Origin: Acidimicrobiales bacterium
GTDB taxonomy: Bacteria > Actinomycetota > Acidimicrobiia > Acidimicrobiales > Acidimicrobilacustridaceae
Assembly: GCA_026419545.1 (NCBI GenBank)
Contig: JANZZE010000013.1
Span: 1 to 32,523 of the forward strand
Length of the DNA stretch: 32,523 nucleotides
Direction of reading: 5' to 3'
Positions 17,668 through 25,451 of this stretch are shown one piece after another. The translations under genes and the position numbers were made by a program. Each line of letters opens with the position of its first letter. Positions within the stretch are counted from its first letter, which is position 1. A model generated the notes under the pieces. The model was not told the DNA's origin and searched no databases. It was given only the letters and a program-made list of their open reading frames with translations.

Positions 17668-17934
17668 TCAGTTCCGCTGGGCGAGCACCTGCTTGCGCTC
17701 AACCTCGTTCAATCCACCCCAGATCCCGTGCATCTCCCGGATGGAGAGCGCGTACTCAAGGCATTCCTTCTTTACGGAGCAGGTGGCACAGATCTGCTTC
17801 GCCAGTGACTCTCGCTCCAGCTTCTCGTCTTTACGCTCGAACTGCTGTGGTGGGTAAAACAACGCCGAGTGCGGGCCCCGGCACGCCGCCTTTACCTGCC
17901 ACGCGTCTTCAATACGCTGTGCACTCAAAGTCAT
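17668..17934 (-). CDS. WhiB-family iron-sulfur transcription factor
   Basis: An 88-residue WhiB-like protein. Four Cys ligands for a [4Fe-4S] cluster are present: C18 in AACRGP, then C49, C52 and C58 in ICATCSVKKEC. The turn GIWGGLNEVER follows at about 70-80 and a short basic tail ends the protein. WhiB proteins bind the principal sigma factor region 4 and respond to redox or NO. The FYPP insert after the first Cys and the lack of an AT-hook distinguish it from WhiB7; I cannot assign a numbered subfamily. AAAGGGGGA gives a strong SD before ATG 17934. Confidence 0.95.
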   Translation of the reverse strand: MTLSAQRIEDAWQVKAACRGPHSALFYPPQQFERKDEKLERESLAKQICATCSVKKECLEYALSIREMHGIWGGLNEVERKQVLAQRN

Positions 17935-18104
17935 GTCCCCCTTTCAGCGGCGACCATAGCGAAGCCATATGCTGGAAACAAGGGTCAACTTTTGTGCTGT
18001 TTGTGCTTGATATCTCGAACAAGCCCAGGTCAGCGGGTATCACCGTCGTCAAAAGCCAGTAAATGACAAGACTGTTATTCGGTCGAATTGACTGAATGAC
18101 TGTT
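17935..18104 (-). promoter_or_regulatory. AT-richer promoter region of whiB
   Basis: This 170-bp gap is distinctly richer in A and T than its neighbours. On the minus strand a TTGACC precedes TATGGC and TATGGT, but neither is 16-18 bp away, so the exact promoter is not clear. TTTGTGCT occurs twice with a 9-bp step (17991-17998 and 18000-18007, plus strand), just upstream of TTGACC. A second repeat, GACTGTT, flanks the short palindrome ATTCGGTCGAAT near 18075-18103. Confidence 0.4.
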
Positions 18105-19421
18105 CTAATCGCCTGACATTTTCCGGTTCTTCGGCTCGCGGTAGTCCCGAGCCCCGCCCTCCTCCGGCTCTACTTCCAAGACCAAGCCATCGATCCCCAC
18201 CACCCGCACACGATCAAGCTGTTCGATCGGTGTTGCCCGATTCGTCGTAGCGCGCCACATCGCTTCTCGGATCTGCACCACGCCATCGGGGTTCACGTCG
18301 GTAACCGCCCGCCCCAGCTCGCCGATCATCCAGTCCCGTCCGATCGTCGGTGTCGAGAAGCGAGTCCGCACCATTGCTGGCATGCCACTCAGGAAGGTGA
18401 GGAGCACCCCGACGATGCCAACCGCGACCGTCAGCCACGACATGGAGAGGCCGTCGTAGAGCAGGAGCGACCCAAGCGTGAAAAACAAGACTCCGACCCC
18501 GGTCCAAAACCGCGGCACCCCGGTCTGGACGTCAACTGCGAAGGCAACGAAGGCTGCAAAGAGCAATGCGATGGCATACCAATGGTTCGGAAGAGCGGCC
18601 AGCCCGTAACACCCGAGCACGAACGCACCAGCACCCACGGCGCCAGCTACTCCGACACCTGCGGTGAACAGCTCGAAAACGAACAGCCCGAGACCGATGG
18701 CGAACAGCAGGTAGGCCACAGCGGGGCTTGCGACTGTGTGCATGAGCGACGCAACCAGTGAGAGCTTTCCGAACCGCACCTGGGTGACCGGCTCACGGCG
18801 CGTCTGATCGCCCTGAATCACCTCTCGGCTTTGGAAGCCGGGCAAGCCAACAACGAGATCACCGAGCGTCGGCCCGGGAAGCGTGGTGATCCCAAGATCG
18901 TCAGCTTCAGCGGCCCCAATCGTCCCAGCTGGAACGGTGCGAACGGAAGTCGACGCCAGCGCGTCACTGACCTGCTCGCCGTCGAGCCCGTAGCGCGTGC
19001 CAGGGGCCATGGCGAATTCCGAGGCTGCCGACGCGAGCAGCGCCGCGCGTCCGGTCGCGGCCGAACCGCTCGGGCCGATCCAGACGTCGACCGGCACCGA
19101 AGCAGTCCGGATCCGACCCAGAAGGTCGAGGAGTTCGTGCTCAGGAACCGTGGCTCCGGGACTGTCGAGCTGGAGTACCAGAGCAAGCGCACCGTTCTTC
19201 TCCGCTTGCGCAATCGAGGTCTCGATGAACTCGACAACGATCGGATCGACCAGACCGGTGACCTCGATCACATCGACGAACCCGGCCTCTGTTCCACTCC
19301 CCTCTGGCCCTTGAGCTGGAATTGGCTCGATGCTCTGGGCGCGAGCGCTGACCTGCCCTCCCGCGAGGGCCCCGAGCATGAGCGCGACCAACACCGTGAG
19401 CCGAGCAAGACGCGAACGCAC
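18105..19421 (-). CDS. NfeD-family membrane protein with ClpP-like N-terminal domain
   Basis: A long-form NfeD protein of 438 residues: signal-like helix (LTVLVALMLGALAGG), a ClpP/crotonase-like protease domain (VIEVTGLVDP, ALVLQLDSPGA, AMAPGT), four or five membrane helices (FGKLSLVASLMHTVASPAVAY onwards) and a C-terminal OB fold (IGELGRAVTDVNPDGVVQI). In active relatives the loop before MAPGT carries the catalytic Ser in an AASAG-like motif; here it reads GSAATGRA, so the nucleophile may be lost or replaced by Thr. GTG 19421 starts just before the signal helix; the frame stays open to ATG 19544, but that would overlap the divergent ATPase gene. Confidence 0.83.
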   Translation of the reverse strand: MRSRLARLTVLVALMLGALAGGQVSARAQSIEPIPAQGPEGSGTEAGFVDVIEVTGLVDPIVVEFIETSIAQAEKNGALALVLQLDSPGATVPEHELLDLLGRIRTASVPVDVWIGPSGSAATGRAALLASAASEFAMAPGTRYGLDGEQVSDALASTSVRTVPAGTIGAAEADDLGITTLPGPTLGDLVVGLPGFQSREVIQGDQTRREPVTQVRFGKLSLVASLMHTVASPAVAYLLFAIGLGLFVFELFTAGVGVAGAVGAGAFVLGCYGLAALPNHWYAIALLFAAFVAFAVDVQTGVPRFWTGVGVLFFTLGSLLLYDGLSMSWLTVAVGIVGVLLTFLSGMPAMVRTRFSTPTIGRDWMIGELGRAVTDVNPDGVVQIREAMWRATTNRATPIEQLDRVRVVGIDGLVLEVEPEEGGARDYREPKNRKMSGD

Positions 19422-19513
19422 CGAGACTGGAGTACCGCTCGCTGCTAGCGCAGTAGGTAGATTGCCGTTCGGGCCAATGCCGAGAGGGACGGACCTCCGG
19501 CCACGGAGGAAAC

Positions 19514-20539
19514 GTGGACCCTGCCCAATTCTTTGCAACATCACGCGTGGTCATCGTGGCCGGGAAGGGCGGCGTCGGCAAAACCGCCGTCAGCGCCGCG
19601 CTCGCTCGGTCGGCCGCGCTCGCCGGCCTGTCGACCCTCATCATCGAGGTCGAGGGCAAGAGCGGCCTGTCGACGATGTTCGGCCAGCCACCGTTCGACT
19701 ATGAAGAAGTCGTGCTCTCGAAGGGCGGGGGGCCAACCGGCGCGGCTGACGTGCGGGCCCGAACGCTCACGCCCGACGACGCCTTGATCGAGTACCTCGA
19801 AGACCACGGCATGAGCCGGATCTCGAGACGACTCGTGCACTCGGGCGCTATCGACATGGTCGCCACTGCGGCCCCCGGTATCAAAGACATCCTCATCCTG
19901 GGCAAGGTGAAGCAACTCGAGCGGGCACCGGCAGCCGACCTGATCGTCCTGGACGCGCCAGCTGCCGGCCACGCCATCTCGTTCTTGCGGTCTCCCCGTG
20001 GGCTCATCGACGCAGTACGGGTTGGACCGATCAACAGCCAGGCCCGAGACGTGCTCGACATGCTGACCGACCCGACGCGCTGCCAGGTCCTACTCGTCAC
20101 CCTCCCAGAAGAGACACCGGTCAACGAGCTGATCGAAACGGCCTATTCCCTCGAGGACGAGGTGGGCGTCAGCCTCGGCCCCGTCGTCGTGAACGGTCTG
20201 TACCCGCCTCTCCCCGGTCTCGACCGGGACCCCGAAGAGGCAGCCGCCGAGGCCGGGGCATTTCTCCATCCAGGCGAGGCCCACTCCCTACGGGCAGCCG
20301 CGCGCTTCCGTCTGGACAGGATGGCTCTCCAGACCGAGCAGGTGGAGCGGCTCGCCCAACGCCTACCACTGCCACAGCTCCAGCTGCCCTATGTGTTCGC
20401 AGCCGACCTCGGACCGGAGCACATCGACGACCTCGCGCGAGCACTGACACGCGGCATCGAGAAACTATCTGCAATCCCGGCAACGAACGAGACCACCGAA
20501 TCCGACCGTGATGGAAGTCGACCGAAGGGCGGGCTCTGA
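19514..20539 (+). CDS. ArsA/Get3-like ATPase, first of a pair (Rv3679-like)
   Basis: A 341-residue soluble P-loop ATPase of the ArsA/Get3 (SIMIBI) class. The deviant Walker A GKGGVGKT (about 17-24) keeps the signature Lys. The A'-type loop IEVEGKSGLS follows at about 44-53 where Get3 has its switch I region, and LIVLDAPAAGHA is the switch II/Walker B region. Length and arrangement match M. tuberculosis Rv3679, which works with Rv3680. It has no arsenic-binding Cys triad, so arsenite transport is unlikely. GTG 19514 has GGAGG five bases upstream. The partner gene begins 5 nt after the stop. Confidence 0.92.
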   Translation: MDPAQFFATSRVVIVAGKGGVGKTAVSAALARSAALAGLSTLIIEVEGKSGLSTMFGQPPFDYEEVVLSKGGGPTGAADVRARTLTPDDALIEYLEDHGMSRISRRLVHSGAIDMVATAAPGIKDILILGKVKQLERAPAADLIVLDAPAAGHAISFLRSPRGLIDAVRVGPINSQARDVLDMLTDPTRCQVLLVTLPEETPVNELIETAYSLEDEVGVSLGPVVVNGLYPPLPGLDRDPEEAAAEAGAFLHPGEAHSLRAAARFRLDRMALQTEQVERLAQRLPLPQLQLPYVFAADLGPEHIDDLARALTRGIEKLSAIPATNETTESDRDGSRPKGGL

Positions 20540-20544
20540 CCCCA

Positions 20545-21645
20545 ATGTCCACGCTAGCCAGAAGTCACGATCCCTCACTGCGGTCCCTCGTCGAAGGCAA
20601 GGAGATCATCGTCTGCACCGGGTCAGGGGGCGTCGGCAAGACGACGACGGCTGCCGTGTTGGCACTCGAGGGTGCCAGGCTGGGCCGCAAGACGTGCGTG
20701 GTCACGATCGACCCTGCCAAGAGACTCGCCGACGCGTTGGGCCTCGAAGGGCTGACGAACACGCCCAGCAAGATCAACGGTCCATGGCCCGGTGAACTTT
20801 GGGCACTCATGCTCGACACGAAGAGCACGTTCGACTCGCTCGTGGTGAAACACGCGACTGACGAAGAACAGGCAAGGGGAATCCTCGAGAACCGCTTCTA
20901 CCGCAACATCTCCGGTGCGCTGTCAGGAACCCAGGAGTACATGGCGATGGAGAAGCTGTACGAGCTGCACGAAGAGAACGACTTCGATCTCATCGTCGTG
21001 GACACTCCGCCCACTCGCAACGCACTCGATTTCCTCGAAGCCCCTAGGCGGCTGACCCGCTTCCTAGACCATCGTCTGTATCGCATCCTGATGGCGCCGA
21101 CCCGGGGACTCGTCAAAGCCATGAACGTGGCCGCACAGGTGTTCCTCCGCACCGTCTCCAAGGTCGTCGGGGGGGAGGTGGTCGAAGATGCGATCGCATT
21201 CTTCCAGGCCTTCGATGGCATGGAAGCGGGATTCAAAGACCGAGCCCAACGGGTGCTCGAGCTTCTCAGCCATGAAGACACAGCCTTCGTCCTCGTCACG
21301 GCTCCACGGCACGACGTTGTGGCCGAGGCCCGCTTCTTCGCCGAGAAGCTGAGGGAAGCTTCGATCCCCATACAGGCCCTAATCGTCAACCGAGTGCATC
21401 CGCACTTCTCGGACGCGTCACCCGAGGCCACTCGCGAGCGAGCCCGTACCTATGCAGGCACTGATCTCGGCAACTTGTACGAAAACCTCGCTGACTTCTT
21501 GCTGGTCGCGTCCCGAGAGGAGGACAACCTGCGCGGACTGACCGAGATCGTCAAACCAGCGCCCGTGATCCGGGTCCCGTTCCTTCACAGCGACGTCCAC
21601 GACATCGAGGGACTCGGTGTCATCTCTCGGCACCTGTTCGGTTGA
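20545..21645 (+). CDS. ArsA/Get3-like ATPase, second of a pair (Rv3680-like)
   Basis: A 366-residue partner ATPase. Its P-loop reads GSGGVGKTTT, so the signature Lys of the deviant Walker A is Ser, as I recall for Rv3680. VVTIDPAKRLADALG matches the ArsA switch I (TDPA) region, and DLIVVDTPPTRNALDFLEAP is the DTAPTGH-like switch II. A hydrophobic helical segment (ALSGTQEYMAMEKLYEL and FQAFDGMEAGF) sits where Get3 binds tail anchors. The two proteins probably form a heterocomplex; the client is unknown. ATG follows the upstream stop by 5 nt, with GACCCC before it and no strong SD, so translation is probably coupled. Confidence 0.93.
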   Translation: MSTLARSHDPSLRSLVEGKEIIVCTGSGGVGKTTTAAVLALEGARLGRKTCVVTIDPAKRLADALGLEGLTNTPSKINGPWPGELWALMLDTKSTFDSLVVKHATDEEQARGILENRFYRNISGALSGTQEYMAMEKLYELHEENDFDLIVVDTPPTRNALDFLEAPRRLTRFLDHRLYRILMAPTRGLVKAMNVAAQVFLRTVSKVVGGEVVEDAIAFFQAFDGMEAGFKDRAQRVLELLSHEDTAFVLVTAPRHDVVAEARFFAEKLREASIPIQALIVNRVHPHFSDASPEATRERARTYAGTDLGNLYENLADFLLVASREEDNLRGLTEIVKPAPVIRVPFLHSDVHDIEGLGVISRHLFG

Positions 21646-21758
21646 CCGAGCCAAGCAGAGCCACAGCGTCCCCTAGCCAAGCCGAGCACGAAGTGGTCTC
21701 AGCTGAGCTCGCGCGGGAGTCCGCTCAACCTTGCAGCACTGCGAGCACAACCGTTGGT

Positions 21759-22112
21759 TCAGCCGAGCTCCCGGGGAGAATCCAACAAGGCTCGGGCGGC
21801 TTCTTCAACGGTCTCGGTCACCGGCACGATGCGATCGAAACCGGTCGTGTGTAAGAGGCGCGTCAAAGTCGGTCGGCTACACGCCACGGTCACCTCACCG
21901 TCAGCTTCCCGAGCACGGCGGATACCCCCAATGAGCGCGCCAAGCCCCGCCGAGTCCATGAAGGGCACTTCGGACAGGTCGATCAACAACCTCGGCGTCG
22001 ACGCCACCGTGGCAAGCGCCTCACGGAATTGCGCCACCGTGTAGGCGTCGAGTTCACCGACTGGGCGGCAAACGGTGTAGCCAGCGGTCTCCTCGATATG
22101 GATCTCGAGCAA
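21759..22112 (-). CDS. STAS-domain anti-sigma factor antagonist
   Basis: A 117-residue STAS protein of the SpoIIAA/RsbV kind: VCRPVGELDAYTV, RLLIDLSEVPFMDSAGLGALIG with the phosphorylatable Ser at S54, then ADGEVTVACSRPTLTRLL and the C-terminal helix. It would bind and neutralise an anti-sigma factor when unphosphorylated. The start is TTG 22112, set by a strong SD (GGAGGAAG at 22114-22121, 1 nt from the codon; core GGAGG 4 nt away). The longer open frame runs back into the upstream gene. It is the third gene of the zinc-ribbon/DUF2510/STAS run. Confidence 0.9.
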   Translation of the reverse strand: MLEIHIEETAGYTVCRPVGELDAYTVAQFREALATVASTPRLLIDLSEVPFMDSAGLGALIGGIRRAREADGEVTVACSRPTLTRLLHTTGFDRIVPVTETVEEAARALLDSPRELG

Positions 22113-22141
22113 ACTTCCTCCGATTGCGCTATGAGGACTGC

Positions 22142-22900
22142 TTAGCCGTTGGCAAGGTCCTCGAGTTCCTTCAGAAATTGGGGGCAGAAGACGGCAATCG
22201 CCATGCCTGCCAACTGCGAGAAACTCTCCTTCGTGAGGCGGGCGTCGCCGTATTGGCCCGAATCGATTCCCAAGAGGTAGCCGAGAACGCTGCCCTCGCT
22301 CGCGATGTCCGCACAAACTTTGCGGCCGATTGCTCGTCGCTCCTCAGTAGGGATGCCCGGAGCAACACCAGCGCTGGCAGCATCAAACTGCTCTACCGTC
22401 AAGTCGCCCGCGCCGGTGGAAAACGTGGTCGTTGACCTCCGGCTGGCACTCGTGGTCGTCGTCGACGACGTCGTCGGCCGGCGTCGGGTGGTGGTTGGAC
22501 CATCGTCTTCACTGGTGGTGGTGCCTTCCGACGAGGTCGTGGTTGTGCCCGCCGTCGTGCTTGTCGTGGGTTCACCGGCCACCTTCTTGGTGTCCCCACT
22601 GCGCAGGACCAGGAAGACCCCCAGACCGGCGAGCACCAAAACGAGCACCACGATGCCGATGATCAAACCGACCTTCCCGCCACCAGAAGCCGGCGGCGGC
22701 ATCCCCGGACCACCCGCGCCAGGCGGCATCCCGGGACCTCCAGCCCCTCCGATCGGTGCCATCGGCTGGGTCGGGGTCTGATCGACACCCGGCGAAGCCG
22801 GAGCAGCCTGGTTGCCGGTGTAATCGGGGTGCTGCTCAGGCGGGTACCACTTTCCGTCAGAGGCCTGCCACCAACCGTGACCCTGAGGCGTGTCACTCAT
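22142..22900 (-). CDS. DUF2510 membrane protein with Thr-rich linker and DUF732-like domain
   Basis: A 252-residue protein: N-terminal DUF2510 motif GWWQASDGKWYPPE (9-22), a Pro/Gly segment with GAGGPGMPP twice (52-69), one membrane helix (about 77-99), an extracytoplasmic Thr/Ser linker (about 110-165), and a helical domain with two Cys (VCADIA and VFCPQF), which looks like DUF732. Topology is N-in, C-out. The function is unknown. The ATG overlaps the upstream stop (ATGA), so it is translationally coupled to the zinc-ribbon gene, and it ends 29 bp before the STAS start. Confidence 0.85.
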   Translation of the reverse strand: MSDTPQGHGWWQASDGKWYPPEQHPDYTGNQAAPASPGVDQTPTQPMAPIGGAGGPGMPPGAGGPGMPPPASGGGKVGLIIGIVVLVLVLAGLGVFLVLRSGDTKKVAGEPTTSTTAGTTTTSSEGTTTSEDDGPTTTRRRPTTSSTTTTSASRRSTTTFSTGAGDLTVEQFDAASAGVAPGIPTEERRAIGRKVCADIASEGSVLGYLLGIDSGQYGDARLTKESFSQLAGMAIAVFCPQFLKELEDLANG

Positions 22901-23082
22901 TGCCGTGTGTCTCCGTTCTCGAGCTGTTCATGCGGGTAATGCGTACGGCACACGAAGCACCAGAGCTCTTCGCCAGCCACGACGATCCGCTCAGGGGTGT
23001 CCCATGCCTCCGGGGTGATGTAAAGCCGACGGACGAGAACAAGTTCCTCCTCCCTACCACAGCTCTCACATCGCCCAATCAT
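22897..23082 (-). CDS. Small zinc-ribbon protein
   Basis: A 61-residue protein with two CxxC knuckles, C5/C8 (CESC) and C42/C45 (CFVC), spaced as in a zinc ribbon. VLVRRLYITPEAWDTPERIVVAGEELW lies between them. The function is unknown. ATG 23082 is preferred to 23100: TACGGT ends six bases upstream, and the ribbon begins right after the start. Its stop overlaps the ATG of the DUF2510 gene by 4 nt, which argues that it is a real gene. Confidence 0.8.
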   Translation of the reverse strand: MIGRCESCGREEELVLVRRLYITPEAWDTPERIVVAGEELWCFVCRTHYPHEQLENGDTRQ

Positions 23083-23088
23083 GCCTGC

Positions 23089-23094
23089 ACCGTA
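23089..23094 (-). promoter_or_regulatory. -10 element TACGGT of the zinc-ribbon/DUF2510/STAS run
   Basis: The minus-strand TACGGT ends six bases before ATG 23082. It is probably the promoter of all three genes, since the gaps below are an overlap and 29 bp. Confidence 0.45.
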
Positions 23095-23206
23095 GTCCAC
23101 AACCCGGGCGTAGGTACGCCCAAGATTCGTGAAGCGGCGCTCGTCGCCGGTAGTGTTTCATCACCGCCGGCAGCCACGGGGCGCTGGACGGACCAAGGAG
23201 GCTGCG

Positions 23207-24100
23207 ATGAGCCCATCATCCCTGACGCGGGTCACCGTTCCCGCTGTTCGAGCACGCAAAGTTCGTAACGGGAACGAACCGCTTGTCATGGTCACCGCCT
23301 ATGACGCGCCCGGGGCGCGCATTGCTGACGAAGCTGGAGTCGACCTCATCCTCATCGGCGATTCGGTCGCCATGGTAGTCCTCGGCTACGACGACACCCT
23401 TCAAGTGACCATCGAGGACATGGCCCATCACGTCGCTGCAGTGGCTCGTGCGAAGCCGCGTCCGCTCCTGATCGGCGATATGCCTTGGATGAGCTATCAC
23501 GTGTCGCTCAAAGACACGGTGAGAAATGCCGCGAAACTCATCAAGGCCGGGGCCCACGCCGTCAAACTCGAAGGTGGCCGGAAGCGGGTACCAATGATCC
23601 AAGCCATCATCGACGCCGAGATTCCGGTGATGGGTCACCTAGGTCTGACACCGCAGTCGATCAACGCAATGGGCGGCTACAGGGTGCAGGGACGAAAACC
23701 CGAAGCGGCTTTCGCATTGCTCGACGACGCCCGGGCTCTCGAAGAAGCGGGCTGTTTCGCCATCGTCCTCGAAGGAGTGCCCGACGAAGTTGCCCGCATG
23801 GTGACTGACACAATCAATGTGCCAACGATCGGCATCGGCGCCGGCGCCCACTGTGATGGGCAAGTTCTCGTTTTCCACGACGTGCTCGGCATCGAGGACC
23901 GCATCACACCAAAGTTCGTACGCCGGTATGCGAGTCTCAAACGGGATGCCGTCTCAGCGATGGCGGCGTTCGCAGCTGACGTCAGGGCCGGGCGGTTCCC
24001 GAGCGCTGATGAGAGTTACCACCTCTCGAGCGAACAAGCCGAAGCACTAGGCCTATATGGCGGTGGGGGAGCGGGACCAGTACAAGCTCGATCGGCTTGA
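23207..24100 (+). CDS. panB: 3-methyl-2-oxobutanoate hydroxymethyltransferase
   Basis: A 297-residue ketopantoate hydroxymethyltransferase, the first committed step of pantothenate/CoA synthesis, using 5,10-methylene-THF. Metal-binding D52 (GDS) and D91 (GDMPW), the substrate-binding K120/E122 (VKLEGG), E189 (VLEGVP) and the loop GIGAG (209-213) are all present, as is MGHLGLTPQS. ATG 23207 is set by AAGGAGG five bases upstream; the frame is open to 23129 but lacks that signal. TAGTGT at about 23149 is a possible -10. No panC or panD is adjacent. Confidence 0.97.
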   Translation: MSPSSLTRVTVPAVRARKVRNGNEPLVMVTAYDAPGARIADEAGVDLILIGDSVAMVVLGYDDTLQVTIEDMAHHVAAVARAKPRPLLIGDMPWMSYHVSLKDTVRNAAKLIKAGAHAVKLEGGRKRVPMIQAIIDAEIPVMGHLGLTPQSINAMGGYRVQGRKPEAAFALLDDARALEEAGCFAIVLEGVPDEVARMVTDTINVPTIGIGAGAHCDGQVLVFHDVLGIEDRITPKFVRRYASLKRDAVSAMAAFAADVRAGRFPSADESYHLSSEQAEALGLYGGGGAGPVQARSA

Positions 24101-24315
24101 ACTTCAACACCAGACCTGCCCAAGACCCAAAGAACGTGGGGGGACACGCTTCGAAGTCGGATGGAAAGCGTGAACTTGAATGCCGCTGCCTGCTCGACGC
24201 CACCCACGCCGCGGGCCGCTGTCCCTCCAGGAGCCAGTCGCGACCACGGCCAACCCGAGTCCTACCACAGAACCCGATGAACTCGCCGACTATCGCCTTC
24301 GCCAAGGGTAGACGT
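24101..24315. other. Spacer between panB and the DUF192 gene
   Basis: 215 bp with an open frame in phase with the DUF192 gene but no SD, no TANNNT at the right spacing and residues unlike a signal peptide. The upper part of that frame is therefore treated as untranslated. Nothing else recognisable is seen. Confidence 0.4.
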
Positions 24316-24918
24316 GTGGCTCGAGCACGACCCACGATCCTCGCGTTCGTTGCCACACTCGTCGTGCTCGGGGCTTCGGCCTGTTCCTCAAGCCCCGGCA
24401 ACGGTGTCAGGCTCGGTCAACACCGTAACGGCTCCACGCAGATCAACGCGCCTACTGGAATCGATACCAGCACCAGCGGCGCTGCCGGGCTCAGCGCACC
24501 GATCGGTTTCGGGACCATAACGGTGACAGTCAAGACCAGCGACGGGCGCGAGATCGACCTGTGCCTTTGGCTCGCCGATTCTGCAGACCAACATCAACGC
24601 GGGCTGATGTTCGTCACCGACCCAACACTCGGGGGCAAATCCGGGATGCTCTTCCGCTTTGCTGAGGACACGGGCGTGGGGTTCTGGATGAAGAACACGT
24701 TGCTTCCGCTATCGATCGCCTACATCGACTCCCAAGGTGGGGTCGTTTCCACCGCGGACATGGATCCTTGTCCTGCCGCGGCGACCAGTTGCCCCTCGTA
24801 TCCTCCAGCGAGCACATACCGGTACGCGATCGAGGTGCCAAGGGGGTCACTTGCAGACCTCGGTATCGAGGCCGGAGCCAGGGTCGACGTCGGACAGGAA
24901 GGCTGTCACACCTCCTAG
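24316..24918 (+). CDS. DUF192 family lipoprotein
   Basis: A 200-residue protein: short basic N-terminus, hydrophobic stretch ILAFVATLVVLG, lipobox LGASAC, a Ser/Thr/Gly linker, then a DUF192 domain (about 80-198) marked by HQRGLMFV, GMLFRFAEDTGVGFWMKNTLLPLSIAYID and YRYAIEVPRGS. Two Cys (DPCPAAATSCPSYP) may form a disulfide. The role of DUF192 is unknown. GTG 24316 is chosen because AAGGG lies seven bases upstream; ATG 24277 is the alternative and adds 13 residues. Confidence 0.85.
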   Translation: MARARPTILAFVATLVVLGASACSSSPGNGVRLGQHRNGSTQINAPTGIDTSTSGAAGLSAPIGFGTITVTVKTSDGREIDLCLWLADSADQHQRGLMFVTDPTLGGKSGMLFRFAEDTGVGFWMKNTLLPLSIAYIDSQGGVVSTADMDPCPAAATSCPSYPPASTYRYAIEVPRGSLADLGIEAGARVDVGQEGCHTS

Positions 24919-24953
24919 CAATACTGAATGAGGAATTCGACGTGACTATCAGC

Positions 24954-25086
24954 TAGGATCGCCGGGCTCCCTTCCGGGAGCACCACAACCAGGTACCCCT
25001 GGTCCTTGCCACGGCGAGGGCCCTGCTCCGCTACGGGGCCCCGGTGATCGCAACTGATAGCGGTCTTCGGGTCCGAAGGGAGGTGA
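24954..25086 (+). promoter_or_regulatory. Structured leader of the rpsF operon
   Basis: The 168-bp gap before rpsF can fold extensively. Perfect hairpins are GCTCCC/GGGAGC (24966-24981), ACCAGG/CCTGGT (24988-25003) and CTTCGG/CCGAAG (25065-25078); a GGGCCC pair (25018-25041) may form another. A 10-bp long-range stem pairs 24957-24966 with 25040-25049 (one G-U). The last hairpin abuts the SD GGGAGG (25078-25083). TAGGAT (24954-24959) could be the -10, in which case the long-range stem would be cut. Many rpsF operons carry an S6:S18-binding leader; this one is a candidate, not proven. Confidence 0.55.
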
Positions 25087-25425
25087 ATGCTCGCCATGCG
25101 GGCGTACGAATTGATGATCATCATCGACCGCGACACCGATGAGTCCGGCATTGCAGCGGTCCTCAACCTCATCGACGCCAACGTCAAGGCCGGCGGCGGG
25201 GAGGTGAAGAAAGTCGACCATTGGGGTCGGCGCCCCTTCGCTTACGAGATCAACCACAAATCCGAGGGCTACTACGTGGTCCTCGAGATCGTCACCGAGG
25301 CAACGAGCCTTGAAGACCTCGAACGCCAGCTCCGCATCGCGGACGACGTGGTCCGCCACAAACTGATTCGGCTGCCCGACAAGGAAGCGCAACGGCGCGG
25401 CTTGCTCGAGCCGGCGGCCTCCTAG
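25087..25425 (+). CDS. rpsF: 30S ribosomal protein S6
   Basis: A 112-residue S6, a ferredoxin-like fold protein of the 30S platform that pairs with S18. YELMIIIDRDTDESGI, WGRRPFAYEINHKSEGYYVVLE and RIADDVVRHKLIRL are characteristic. ATG 25087 is six bases from the centre of GGGAGG. ATG 25096 gives the more usual MRAYEL start but is 15 bases away; either is possible. It is the first gene of rpsF-ssb-rpsR-rplI. Confidence 0.96.
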   Translation: MLAMRAYELMIIIDRDTDESGIAAVLNLIDANVKAGGGEVKKVDHWGRRPFAYEINHKSEGYYVVLEIVTEATSLEDLERQLRIADDVVRHKLIRLPDKEAQRRGLLEPAAS

Positions 25426-25451
25426 GTCGGCACACGAAGGGACACAACGTC

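Noticed and set aside
19422-19544. N-terminal extension of the NfeD-like protein
   Set aside because: It would overlap the start of the divergent ATPase gene with its strong SD, and the signal helix begins after GTG 19421.
24097-24315. Long N-terminal extension of the DUF192 protein
   Set aside because: It would place 60-70 hydrophilic residues before a lipoprotein signal, which is not functional.
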